Source: Scolanthus callimorphus
Lineage: Eukaryota > Cnidaria > Anthozoa > Actiniaria > Edwardsiidae
Length of the DNA stretch: 64,000 nucleotides
Direction: 5' to 3'
NCBI GenBank assembly: GCA_033964015.1
Contig: CM066923.1
Location: forward strand, 5,132,978-5,196,977
A model generated the notes under the pieces. It had not been told where the DNA came from, ran no database searches, and saw only the letters and a program-made list of their open reading frames with translations. Shown here one piece after another: positions 34,608 to 47,000 of the stretch (position 1 is the first letter of the stretch; every line of letters starts with the position of its first letter). Made by a program: the position numbers and the translations under genes.

Positions 34608-36025
34608 ATATTATTATTTACATCATATCAGATATTTTATAAGATCGTAGTGTTTTCACGGCTCAACAGTGTAATATATAAAATATGACTTTAAAATGTG
34701 GCTAAAAATCTGTGTGCACTAAAACGTTTCATAAATATCTTGTAAAATATCAACTCAAAGGGGGATACATGGACACCCAATGCACTCCCCTAAATCTGCT
34801 ACTGAGCCAAGATCAATACAAGGCACACTTTGTTAGCAGATCAGGTGTCAGAAGACGACAGGGTTGGAACATGGCTTTAATTGTTGTTGTTTTACGTCAC
34901 TGAAAATGACATCTGCATGTCAGAAACAGCAGAAAGGCGAATTTTTATTAGAAGGTTTTGTAGGCACAAGACAAATAAGGGTGGGGTAGGCACATTCAGG
35001 TAAAAGTAAAGCCATGTAGACACGCTTTTTAGACATCTTCAATAGTAACATTTAATTTCTTAACTTTATATTTACTGACAAAATATGGGAATTCTTTAAG
35101 TTTGATAGTTGAAATCTAACCTCTAAAAATTTTTAGAGACTGTCATTGCTGCAATGTTTCAAACGTCAATCTTTTGCCACATCAATCTTTTGCCAATTGT
35201 TAGAAATGTTTTGTACAGTTTCATGGCAGAGCATGTACAGACCAGCGCCCCCTCCAGAAAGAGGTCTCATCCCTATACCATAAATCTGTCACTGGATGCT
35301 TTTTCATTTCAATTGTAAAGGGATAAAACCGATGTTTAGATTCAATGCAACAAAAGATAGAGATTGTTTACAGGTGGCAAAGCCTCCCTTTTACTCTAAC
35401 ACAACCAATATTCTCAACCTGCATGGCACATAAGGATAGCACAGTACAGTACTAGCAGAGAGCATCTCTATCACTACAATGTACTAGCTGATCTTGCCTC
35501 ACAGTGCGCAAATTTTCACAGTTTTGGGAAGCTAAAACTAGTTTACATTTGACTTTATGTTCAATTGCAATATTTTTTAGAATCTGATTGGAACGCTTTG
35601 CAATGCAACAAAAATAGTTCTGATTGGCTAATTTGAGAGCAAGAAATCAACTGGTAGTGGCTGCCATAAGAAAGAGAATTCAATCAGTTTTATCAGGCCC
35701 CTGTAAAATAAAACGATAGAAGTCAAGCCATTGGGATTGTCCTAATTTTAAGTAGAAATTTTACTAGAATGTATAAATAGCCATCTATCCCGTGCTTGTA
35801 TATTCCATACGTCTATCTCTCCAAGTTGAACGTAACCCCTGCTGTGTCTAGCAAACCACTCCATCAGCCACCTCAACTTATCACCTTAGGAGGCGACACA
35901 ATGTACATTTTATAATGACATTGGCTATTCAACCAGCCTATTTATTGTTTGCTTTTCCTAAACTGGAGGGGCCATGTCCCTGGTCGACCTGGTCCAAGTT
36001 GTGACTTGTTTGGCATGCCATCCTG
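34608..36025. other. Intergenic region between convergent TOMM40 and GPR180
   Basis: AT-rich. No ORF, RNA gene or clear repeat is recognised. It includes the probable 3' UTRs of both genes. Confidence 0.5.
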
Positions 36026-39000
36026 TCAGTCGATAGAGACATGTTTGTGAATACCAATAGTCCTTCTTTCCGAATTATAATTCTTGTTGCCGTAACTCTT
36101 GTCAAGCCGGAGAGGCAGTGTGGAAGCCGACAGGGACGACACCTCCCAGTACAAGCTGCGAGACAGGAACAGTCTATAGAGCAGCAAGATGGCTGTGGCT
36201 TGGGCAGACTGCATGCCCCAGGTCATAATCTGAAAGAACAGATCTATGTCAGGTTCTACATATGATACATGGCAGGTGGATTGATCAGTGTCATAGTGGC
36301 AGTCCCCCCCCCCCCCCCCCAAAAAAAAAGTATTTGATGTTACAAAGGCGTTTTTCATCAACGGGGTCATCTTATACAAATTTAGGGAGGTCATGGTCAA
36401 TTTCCTTCTTAGGTCGCTACTTTTTTAACCTCAAAAGGGGGGTCACATGCCCCAGGATCCCCCTTGGCTACTACCTTTTGTTATATAAAACATGGAAAAA
36501 TGGTGTCCACCAAAAAACGTGCCTGACTCCCCTTAGCCATCTACAATCTGTCATACAAAACAAAAGGTTCAAATACACTACATGAGTACCTTTAATCTCC
36601 TATAAAATGCCAAAAATGATGATAGAAACACAAGACTAGGGTAGGCAAGTATCCACAGGAGACATGCCTGTAGTAAAAACAAAAGAACATAAATCAGAAC
36701 TTAAATTCCAACTGCATATAAACACATGAACAAACATAAAACAACTATTTGTATTTTAATGAATGAACTTAGAAGCTGTTTCAAATTGATTGTTCTGTCG
36801 CCTTTAGTAAGATAAGTCATTAAGTATAACCCTAAGTATAACTCGTTCGCTTGCCTGACAAGCAAATAATTCAAATTGCAATCCAATTCCATCCTCTTGA
36901 TAATAGATGAAAACACTTAAAATTTGTCTTGCTTTAACAGTTAAAAGGTCATTTAACAAACCTGGACTGTTATTTTGGTTATTCCCAGTAAACTTAAATG
37001 TATTTTTGGTGATTAGAATTAGTCTTATTTTTTGACAGGTTGTACAAAAATTAAAGGCCCATCACCAACCGAGAGCCTTTGCGGACTCTTAGCCAATCAG
37101 AGCACCCGAAAAACAATGGACCAATTTGAAAACAAAAGAAAACGGGGCGCAAGGGCTCCCGGTTGGTGATGGCCTTTAAGCATGCCCCTTTAAAAGTGAG
37201 AGGTGTAACATGGGAAGACTACTAAAGACCAGCAAAGAAATAAAGAATGATACCCCAGCTCCCTACCAACCTTAATAAATGAATTATAGAACTCTTTTCT
37301 GAGAGTACTTCTCTCTTCTGACATTTTCCTACTGATGAAGAAACTAAATGCAGCAGCCATGAGCAGTTGAATTAAAATAAGCAATAACTGCAAGTTCCAG
37401 AATTCTAGCACCACCTGAGGTGAAAAACAAATGACACTGTAAATAATATTAAAAAGTTATAAAAAATTACAGGATAATACAACAAACAGACCTTTGAGTT
37501 CTCACCATGTGCAAAAGTGACCTGCAAGCTTTTAGGGCTCACCAGGTAGTCACTATATGACTTTTTAAGATTGTTAAAAAGTGGATGCAAGCTGGAAAAA
37601 ATATCAATTGCAAATATTCACCATAGGGAGGTTTGCATGAAAATAAATAGATGAAACCAGAAATGAAAATTCAGTTGTCAGCAGGAAAAATCTGAGGGTC
37701 ACTTTGGTCACAATTTTATAATAATTTTATGTAGAATACTTTGAATATAATAGAACCATTTATAGTACCTTGATAACACTGACGAGGGCTACAGCAATCT
37801 TCATTTGTCTGATGTGCTGAGGGTCGGTAGTTGAGTAGGAGGAGCTAAGAGTGTAGCCAATACACAGCCGGGCCATCATAGACAGCATTTCATACTCGGC
37901 AAGACCCTGAAATACTAGTGAAAGGATTTTCATTATAACACAGGCTGTGTCCTATCAAATAAAGAAACCATCACAGCATCAGTCCTACAAATAACCAAAC
38001 AAACAAACAGACAAGCAACAAACAAACAAGGAACCATACAGGAAGACGGACACATACCGTACTGACAGAAAGACAGACATAGACAGACAAACAGTAACAG
38101 TAAATTTAATAGTACTCTTTTTACAAAAGATATAATTTTTACAATCTTTCAGAAAATAGAAGGAGAGAGAGCACAAGCCACTTGGAGGGTAGTTGAAATA
38201 ACTAATCAAGCCAGGTGGCATCAGCATAGACAGCATACACTGTAGACAGACAAACAGCATAGACAGACAAACAGGCAGATGCACAGACAAGTAAATAACA
38301 AACAGATTTACCTGTAGATAATGCAGAGAGCCATCTAAATCCAAGACCATCGCCAGAAAATCTGGGGAGAAATAAAAATAATTTATAACAATTTTGAATA
38401 AAATGCTTTCACACCAATGTCAACATGTGATTGCAGAAATAATTATATGGCCACCTCAAAAAAGAACACAACAAAAAGCCCTCAAAATAATGGTTTTGGT
38501 AGCGTTTTTCCATTAATGTACTATAACATTAATGGGAAAGTGTGGTCTTCCATTAACATCATTAATGGGAAAGTGTGGTCTTCCCATTAACATTTTTCAC
38601 ACGTTAATGGAAACACGCTACCAAAACCATTAATGTGTTAAGCAATTTTTCCCTGTGTGTGTGTGGGGGGGGGGGGGGGATGATGATTTCTAGAATCACA
38701 TAATGTTTGACTTGTGACAAAGTGCTAGGTTTTAGGAATAATCTTACCTAAATAGATGAATAAGGTGAAAATAACAGAGCATCCATGATATACCATTGCT
38801 TTAGTTAAAACCTTTATTATCTGTTAAAATAAAAGCACTCGTTATAAACTAATCAATTGTATTTTGAGAGGGGCAGTGATGAGAAGTCACGTTTCTTGCC
38901 TACTGATTGGCTTATGTTTTGACTGATTTTTTCTAGCCAATCAGGTTGCAAGAAACGTGGCTATCTGTCTAAGAAACGTGTATGTTTTTAAGCCAAAACA

Positions 39001-42000
39001 ACTTGTCAAAAAGTTTGCTTTGCGTGGTAACTCGAACATGGTAGTACACCAAGTCAGCTTGGCATATCGAGCAGCATCTTGCTAGAGTAATCAAGTGAAG
39101 CTTGAAGACTCTGGTACCAAGGACATGCAATGAAATTGAGCATGAGTGAGCAAGTCACTGAAGCATTTTTTCCCTATGTTATAGCTTACCAAGTGCATTG
39201 GTCCTCCTTTCTGTATTGTCTGCCAAAGACGCTGTCCATAAACAACAGCACCAGCAAAGTACAGAAAGCCTAGTATCTCATAAAATGAAAGAAGACCTAC
39301 ATGAAATAAAGAAAGAGGAAGGAAAAATGTTAGCACAAACATTACTACCATTTGCATCCATCCATGAAGCTTTACTTTTCAAACGTGCATGTTTTGCCGA
39401 GAATTTGTCACATTTCTCATTTGCTGATTAGCTGCAGTTTTGACCATTATTTTTCAGCCAATCAGAGAGCAGGAAACCTTCACGAAAAAATTGTCACACT
39501 TCATGGATGGATGCAAATGTTAGTAATATATAGCACACCACTCTTGAATAACCTAAGCAGTGCTAAAATGGCTTCCTGTCACACCAGCAATGGTTATGTG
39601 CTGGCCAATCAAAAAGCAAAGAGTAATGATGAAAAGACTCAGGAGTTTGATTGGCGGAAGGCAGAAGGTGGTTTGACGGTTGGAAATCATTAGCGAGAGT
39701 TCGCAGGATTATGAAAATCACAGTAAGGCAACAAATTTCACTCAGAGATCAAAATTACTGCCAAAAATAGTGGATCTGTTCCAAATTTACCATGTAACAA
39801 GCCTGTCAACACATTTAGCTTTATGATTTACCATGTACTTACCACTCTCCTCGTAACTGAAATGATTGGTTGGGTTCCCCCTGGAGTCTTGATTATAGAG
39901 TTCTAGTGTAAACTGAATATCACCAAGCACCATAACACTAGAGTCACAAGTCACATTATCCACATAAACAAGATGCCATAGGTAGGGCTCTGTCCAGGAT
40001 GCAAATTTTTTTTTTTTTTTTATTTAAACCATATTTGGCATTTGTCCCAAGAGCTAGTAGCTCATCTAGGGGATTCATGCAATGAATCAAATTTCAGCTC
40101 ACCTGACTCACCTTGATGCACCTGACTCACCTTGATGCAAATTTCAGCTCACCTGTCTCATACAGAAACATATCTGTATATCAAAGAAATAGATGCATTT
40201 TTAAAAATCAGTTTGAATGGTTCTGTTTAGTGCTTGTTCCTGTTTGTTGTCATTCCAGTGCTTGAAATTAACAAAATGTTAATACTTGCAATTTTGTGAC
40301 TTGTTTTATAAATTTGATCACAGAAAGAGATGTTTTAGGTGCACAGTTGAAGGCAAACCTTGAGAAATTGCCCACAAATCTAGTTGACATTTGCTGGTGC
40401 GATTTTGACAGTGATCTCATGGTGATGCCAGCTTGTGCTGTGCGAATGGTCAGAGATCATTATAGCTGATGCAGGGACATAGCATTTGGCTTGAACATGT
40501 TCACTGTGATGTAGGTGTGATTTTTTAAATAGCCAAACACTGCAAAATTGCAGGGCAAAATTACCATTTGCAACAAAATTAACGGGTGTTGTTGATCCCT
40601 GCTGAAATTACATCAATTAATTGCAGCTCATAAAATTGCCATAAGATATCAGCTGTATGGAGATGCAGTTCTTACTTGAATATTGTGAGAGCGCAATCTT
40701 CTCTTTGCACTGACTTGCTGACATCACAGCTGGCCATTTCTCATCAATGTAAAAATACAGCAATCCATTGGATGACTGGTTAAGAGAATATTTGATCAAA
40801 CCTTCACCTGCGGTCAATGAGAAAGCAGTTGCAAATGTTAAATAACTGGTACTCAGAAAACTATTTTTAGCAACTGAAATTTGTCAGTTTGTGTTATGTA
40901 ACTGTTTGTGTTGGCATACAATGTGGGACAAAAGTAGCTCTTTTCCATAGAGCCCCCTCTAGATATGCCGCTGCATTGTAATATATTGTGACATTCCAGA
41001 AATTTTCCATACCCTTCCCACGGAATGGGTTTGGAATATGAACAATCTCCAACACCATGCCAAATACCCATACCATCCAAGATACTGCCACACTAGGATT
41101 CTAGTTCGATTCTCGCTATAATATGACCTAAAAACAGCCTTCCAATGCTTCTGAAGTGTGTGGTTCCAGAAAATATCCATCCCTCCCCCATGGAAGGGTG
41201 TTGAAGTGACCCCCCTACCCCTCTTAGACTGCTTGCAGCCCCTTCTTCGGCGAACGTCCGTAAATCGAGAGAATATTTTTCTACCCGCATCACGCTTTGG
41301 TTTGTTTACGGTGTCAAGTTACCCTGGAGAGGGAGAGACGCGCCACGGGGGGAAAACGCCTAAAGAAGGGACTGCGGACACTCCTTTCAGAAACCTGGCT
41401 TTTTTTCTGTCAAATACATCATTCTCACGCTGGACTGCGAATATTCCCTGAATAAAATCGACGACAGCTAAATGTCAATTATGCCAATCAATTTTGTGAT
41501 GAATACCGGATGCGTGTAGGTTTGGTATAAAAATGTAAACACTGTAAACAAAAGTCGATAAAAAAACTTCTCCCTCGGTTGACGGACATTCGCCAAAGAA
41601 GGGGCTACAAGCAGTCTATGTAACTGCAAAATATTATTTTCTTCACGGAGAAGGAAGCGCGTCAGAATCTCTGAGCGATAACCCGTCACGGTCTATGTAC
41701 ATCAGCACTAAAGCGGTTATTGGCGCGGCGCTGATAGATCTTTACACTCTAGCCATCGGATCGTTCAAGTGAAATTCCTTTGACAAAACCAGGTTTCTGA
41801 AAGGAGTGTCCGCAGTCCCTTCTTTCGGGGTTTTCCCCCCGTGGCGCGTCTCTCCCTTTCCTGAGTAACTTGACACTGTAAACAAATCGAAGCACGCCGC
41901 AAGAAAAATAAAAGTCCCCTCAATCACAGGCAGCCCAAGTATAATGGTCGTTTAAAAAAAAATATTCTGGCTTGGCGATATTTATAGTGTTTAAGAGCAA

Positions 42001-43803
42001 TCGAAAAACTCGCTAAATTGCTATAAAATCGTCGCTGAGTTCTGGTAAATTATGGCAAATAAAAGTAGAAGACTTACATTAAGTTTTCCTGTTGTCCTTT
42101 CCTCGTCTAGAGGCGTTTAAGAGTATTTCCGAGGGTTCCACGGGCCCCTCTAACCAGAGGGGAAGGCTCCAAACAACAATATCGAACGCCTCGCATCGCG
42201 ACCGAATTTCTTCGATAAATCGCCACTCGATCGGCGCCCGAATCACACCAGGAGAACCGTCTTGCATATATCTTTCCTACAAAGCAGCGCTGTCTCGATT
42301 AAAACATCTGAACACGGTGAATTTCGGTATTTTTCCGTTGAACGTCGAGAAGCCAATTTCACCGACTTGCGAAGTCAGGGGCCCTTTGGCCCCAGGAAAA
42401 CCGTTGCTCCAGTTACAGCGTTATCCTAGCCAGGCCTTTTGGCTTGATAGCCAGGCCTTCTGGCTTGATAGCCAGGCCTTCTTGCAAAAAGTCACTGTCA
42501 CATGTAGGGGCAGGCTAAATTTGCATGAACGACATGCAAATTTAGCCTGCCCCTACATGTGACAGTGACTTTTTGCAAGAAGGCCTGGCTATCAAGCCAG
42601 AAGGCCTGGCTAGGATAACGCTGTAACTGGAGCAACGGTTTTCCTGGGGCCAAAGGGCCCCTGACTTCGCAAGTCGGTGAAATTGGCTTCTCGAAGTTCA
42701 ACGGAAAAAATACCGAAATTCACCGTGTTCGGATGTTTTAATCGAGACAGCGCTGCTTTGTAGGAAAGATATATGCAAGACGGTTCTCCTGGTGTGATTC
42801 GGGCGCCGATCGAGTGGCGATTTATCGAAGAAATTCGGTCGCGATGCGAGGCGTTCGATATTGTTGTTTGGAGCCTTCCCCTCTGGTTAGAGGGGCCCGG
42901 TGGAACCCTCGGAAATACTCTTAAACGCCTCTAGACGAGGAAAGGACAACAGGAAAACTTAATGTAAGTCTTCTACTTTTATTTGCCATAATTTACCAGA
43001 ACTCAGTGACGATTTTATAGCAATTTAGCGAGTTTTTCGATTACTCTTACACAAAGCCACATAAACACTATAAATATCGCCAAGCAAGAATATTTTTTTT
43101 AAACGACCATTATACTTGGGCTGCCTGTGCCTCAATTTACAGACGTTCTCCGAAGAAGGGGCTGCAAGCAGTCTATACCCCCCTGGAATTTCCAATCCCT
43201 TCTGTGGTGGTGGATGGAAGGGTGTTGAAAAGTGACCCCCCACCCCTCCGGAATTTCCAAGGAAAATACAGTATTTGTATGGAAATGATCAGGTAAATTG
43301 ACCCCCCCCCCCCCCCCCCCCCCCACCCCTCAGGAATTTCCAATGCCCTTCCGTAGGCGGGGGGGGGATGGATAATTTCTGGAACCACACATTTCATACC
43401 TCATACCTCACACATTTTCTTCTTGGTGCAATTTCTCATTTTACAGTGCACTGAAAGTTTTTCAAAAATTTGAGACGCATTTCTGGTACTCCGACTGCTC
43501 ACTTTTCAAAGATATCAATATCATGTATAGCTTGTATAAACAACTGAGCATCATATCGGGTTCCTTTGTCAACAAACGAAGCATATCAACAGCTGGTATC
43601 TCCGCGACACATTTCCGCCAGAATCACTACAAAATATCAGAGGATATTACACCCTAATACTTACCATAATAAGTAAACGTCGTGATATGTTGACCTCCGT
43701 CAATGCGAGCTTGTCTGGAACTGAGCACCCCGCGAACCACTTTTGGCTCAACTTCGGCGACAAAAAAAGCCACAAAAATGGCGTAATAACCCACCAATTT
43801 CAT
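36026..43803 (-). CDS. GPR180: GPR180 orthologue: GOLD-like plus seven-helix membrane protein, 10 exons
   Basis: GPR180 (intimal-thickness-related receptor, GpcrRhopsn4 family with TMEM145) is a secretory-pathway membrane protein. Exons on the minus strand: 43803-43665, 40807-40676, 39989-39843, 39296-39190, 38820-38748, 38361-38312, 37906-37769, 37414-37271, 36667-36590, 36229-36026. Phases agree and give 403 residues. It has a signal peptide (MKLVGYYAIFVAFFVAEVEP), a luminal beta-rich domain, then seven hydrophobic segments. Hallmarks shared with vertebrate GPR180 are QKGGPMHL, ERSTLRKEFYNSF and YRLFLSRSLYWEVSSLS. The luminal region is shorter than the human one. Exon 3 has an unusual A-rich, pyrimidine-poor acceptor. 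Intron 1 (2.9 kb) holds a giant palindrome. Head-to-head with TGDS. Confidence 0.94.
36301..36330. repeat. Poly-C then poly-A tract
   Basis: A C-run followed by an A-run in the last GPR180 intron. Confidence 0.7.
36841..37195. mobile_element. MITE with AGGGGCA...AAGCG termini, copy 2, interrupted by a TTAA MITE
   Basis: Reverse complement of 17217-17452. A 121-bp TTAA MITE (37055-37175) is inserted near one end. It lies in GPR180 intron 8. Confidence 0.7.
37055..37175. mobile_element. 121-bp MITE with TTAA target duplication, copy 2 (nested)
   Basis: Ends AGGCCCATCACCAACCGAGA and inverse GGTTGGTGATGGCCT. Flanked by TTAA on both sides. Same length as the copy at 20987. Confidence 0.85.
38489..38632. 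mobile_element. Palindromic MITE in GPR180 intron 5
   Basis: TAATGGTTTTGGTAGCG at the left is inverted at the right (CGCTACCAAAACCATTA). The centre is a repeated CATTAATGGGAAAGTGTGGT. Confidence 0.75.
39342..39526. mobile_element. MITE with ACTACCATTTGCATCCATCC termini, copy 1
   Basis: TTTGCATCCATCCATGAAG at the left is inverted at the right (CTTCATGGATGGATGCAAA). A second copy lies at 49639-49869. In GPR180 intron 3. Confidence 0.75.
41290..41895. repeat. Outer inverted repeat pair, arms 41290-41398 and 41789-41895
   Basis: About 108-bp arms that pair with a few mismatches. Shared blocks include GGACACTCCTTTCAGAAACC and GAGAGACGCGCCACGGGGGG. It lies directly beside the large palindrome at 41925 and may be part of the same composite element. 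Confidence 0.75.
41925..43130. repeat. Giant near-perfect palindrome, ~600-bp arms
   Basis: Arms 41925-42527 and 42533-43130 are almost perfect inverse copies around the 5-bp centre AACGA. Matching includes CAGGCAGCCCAAGTATAATG at the outer edge and GGCTAAATTTGCATG at the centre. The left arm has one extra 21-bp unit (TAGCCAGGCCTTCTGGCTTGA type). Nearby AGACTGCTTGCAGCCCCTTC (41226) and its inverse (43152) may be outer termini. The open frames here are by-products of the palindrome. Confidence 0.9.
43185..43392. repeat. Interspersed repeat, TTTCTGGAACCACA family
   Basis: Carries GGAATTTCCAA units, a poly-C run at about 43302-43324 and the end TAATTTCTGGAACCACA. Related to 8583-8755. Confidence 0.5.
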
Positions 43804-44028
43804 CTCTAAACAGTATAATGCAATAATGTTACTCTATGTAGAAATAATAGTGAAAACTGCGTCAAATGAGTATCATTTTCGTAGCTTTTTTCCTCTGCGA
43901 TTCCGAAACCGCCAGTAGGCCGCCATGTTGTTGACTGTGCATGCGCATGCGCAGTGATGTGCCACGTGTATCCAAGATGGCGGCGGATTGTTGGTTGTTT
44001 TAGACCTCGTATAGTTTATGGCATTCAT
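43804..44028. promoter_or_regulatory. Bidirectional GPR180/TGDS promoter region
   Basis: Only 225 bp separate the two start codons. The region has a palindromic NRF-1-type site TGCGCATGCGCA (43942-43953), a YY1-type AAGATGGCGGC (43974-43984) and an inverted YY1-like GCCGCCAT (43919-43926). No TATA box is evident, as expected for a housekeeping bidirectional promoter. Confidence 0.7.
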
Positions 44029-47000
44029 ATGGAAACGAAGAAAGAATGCAGTCTTTGCGGGAAACAGTTATATAAAAAGAGGATCCTTGTAACCGGTGGT
44101 GCAGGATTTATGTACGTTTATTCGTTTATTCAAGGAAATTAGAGCAATGTATTTTCAAAACATCTGAACGTTCTTGAGCAAATCATCGTTAGAGCAAATT
44201 GAGTACCTTTTTTTATTTCAGAGGATCGCATGTTGTTATTCTGCTGGTTGAAAGATACCCAGACTACTATATAGTCAATCTAGACAAGGTAAATTGAGCT
44301 CGAAGCCGAGCCGTTCTTCCCTGAGCCGTTCTGCCAACATGTTTTCCAAGCGACCGTTTGAACTTCGAAATTGGCGGGAAAATTAAATAAAAGCCAGAAT
44401 AAATTTTGCCCAATGGTAGTAGCAGAAGTAGCCTCTGGTTGACACAGTAACAACAATGTATGACATCACACGAAGCATCACTATATTCATTTTTCTCATA
44501 GTTTTTTCTTGATTATATATTTTTCAGCTTGATTATTGTGCGAGTTTGAAGAACCTAACAGCCATTCAGAATAAACCAAACTACAAGTTTATTGAGGTAT
44601 TGTAGGCTTAGGCCTAGTTCAAACGTTGTATTTCGGACGAATTTAATTCAGACGAATTTAATTATAGCAATTAAATTTGTCTGAAATGTGACGTATAAAA
44701 CAAACCTAAAAAGGTCGAAAATTAAATTTGTCCAAGACGTATACCTCGACCCCGGACGTATACAACGTCTGAAGTATGTCTTCGTTTTATTTTATTCGTC
44801 GTATAAAACAAACCTCCATTTTTGCGACGTATAAACTAGGCCTTAGGCTGCGTACACACTTGGTGCCCGGGCACAGTGCCCGAGCACGGGCACTAATGTG
44901 AACAGTCCAGTTTTTCGAGTGCCCAAACCAAAATTCGGGCATAGCACTGGTGCCCGAGTACAAGGTCCAGACCTTGTACTCGGGCACTGCTAGTGCCCGG
45001 GCACCAAGTGTGTACGCAGCCTTAGATAAATGACAGGAGACAACAACAACTTGTGAAATAGCACAAAATTTCATTTTTTTCTTGCCCTGAAGTGATATTG
45101 TATCGCTTCACTGATACAATTTTTATTCACAGCTTTATCGCACAGATATCAAGTCACAGTATATAGTAAAACTATGTTTTTGCCAATTTTATTAGTACAC
45201 ATGGTGGTAATTCATATTCATATTATATGTTTAGGGAGATATCTGTGAAGCAAATTATCTGAAGTACATTTTCCAGTCAGAGGGGATTGACACTGTGTTA
45301 CATTTTGCAGCTCAATCACATGTTGGTTAGTTGTTCAATATCTTATGCCCTTGAGTTGACTACTTTAGTGTTGTTTAATTGGCTTGAATATACATCTAAT
45401 ACAGGGGCATATCAATAGGAACTGTTAGCTTATCAAGTCATTTGATTCCTTTGAGATTGCCCTGCAATTTTTCACACACAGCATACTACATGCAGAGCTT
45501 CTATTTCAGTCCATGTGATTAAATGGTGAATAAATATTCATTGACCCTAGTAGCCACATTAAAATATATTCTTGCTATTCACCCTGAAATGGAACCTGTA
45601 TATCTTCTCTCTACACAGATAATTCATTCTGGAGTTCTCTTGGCTTCACAAAAACCAATGTTTATGGTACTCATGTACTTATCAATGTTTCTCATGAGGC
45701 AAATATCAAGCGGTTTATTCATGTCAGCACAGATGAAGTATATGGTGGAAGTGATAAGGTAGCTATGGCAACTATACTATTATACAAACCTCTGTAACAT
45801 TTTCAGTTTTCAAGAAATGTCATCCAGTATCATAACATCTGACACAGAAAAACATCATTCCTTTGCTGAAGTAATATAGGGCTCTGTTTGGAAGTGTTCT
45901 GGTATGGTTTACCAGTTTAGTTATCTCCCGGTTAGCTCAGTTGGTAGAGCACCAGTCTGACAAGTAGAAGGTCATAGGTTCGAACGGGGCTGGACCAACA
46001 CTCCAGGTCTTTTCTAAATAATTGGGGAGAAGGTGCTGTCTCTGTCCAAGGAGGTTCTATGTAAAACCTCCTTGCTCTGTCTAACATCTGCAAATTGTTA
46101 GACCTTCATATCTTCTCAGATAAGGAAGTTAAACCATAGATTGTGTCTTTCACATGCACTACATAACCTGAACCAGAGGGACATCAAAGAACTACAGGAA
46201 TGGCATAAGTTGCCCATCATCCTCAGTGCAGGTCTTACAACTTACTAACCCACTACACTGAGTAGGGAACCTCATAATTGGAGCCTTGCTCTTTGTAGGA
46301 ATTCCCTGCCCTTAGACAAATTGTGTAAATATATTATATTTTAATTGGCATTTTGTGTTTTGTAGGTTGATAATAAACACCATGAGATGTCTCCTCTCAG
46401 ACCCAGTAATCCATACGCTGCATCCAAGGCTGCTGCTGAGTGTATTGTGATGTCTTACCTGGAGAGTTTTAAGGTGTGTTTGGCAAACAAAACATGCCTC
46501 AAAGAGGGGGGGGGGGGGGGGGGGGGGGGCTGGAAAAAGGCCATAATTATACAAATGGTAAAAGAAAAAATCCACATGCATATACCTCAACCACAAAAAA
46601 AATATAATAGTTTATAATAATTTATAAAAGTGCTGATTGCATTGCATTTGTGGGGCAGACTTCTCCACCTATTTCTGAATCCATTTCAATTGTCCTTTTT
46701 AATAGTTTCCTGTGATTGTGACAAGGAGTAACAATGTGTATGGCCTCATCAATATCCAGAAAAGGTATTTTTATTATTATTATTTGGCGACATGATTATC
46801 AACGAATAGTCACAGAGACGAAACTATGCTAAATACATTCCATTGCAGGTGATTCCGAAATTCATTTCCCTTCTTCAAAGAAATCAGAAATGGTATGTAT
46901 AACAACTATTGATATAGTTAGTGATTGGAGCATCCTTGTTGTCTTTTTTTTTATTGCAGTTTAATAATTATAATATGTTTTCTGAACCATTTTGCAGTTT

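Noticed and set aside
42092..42701. Open frames of 156 and 67 codons on opposite strands
   Set aside because: They share the same peptide because they lie on the two arms of the palindrome. No family similarity and no splice context.
43957..44028. Upstream in-frame ATG as the TGDS start
   Set aside because: It overlaps the NRF-1/YY1 cluster and would encode an unconserved leader; 44029 fits the promoter layout better. Not excluded.
45926..46010. Possible second tRNA-Val
   Set aside because: A and B boxes are present, but the acceptor and anticodon stems do not pair and an unrelated body follows; it is a tRNA-derived SINE.
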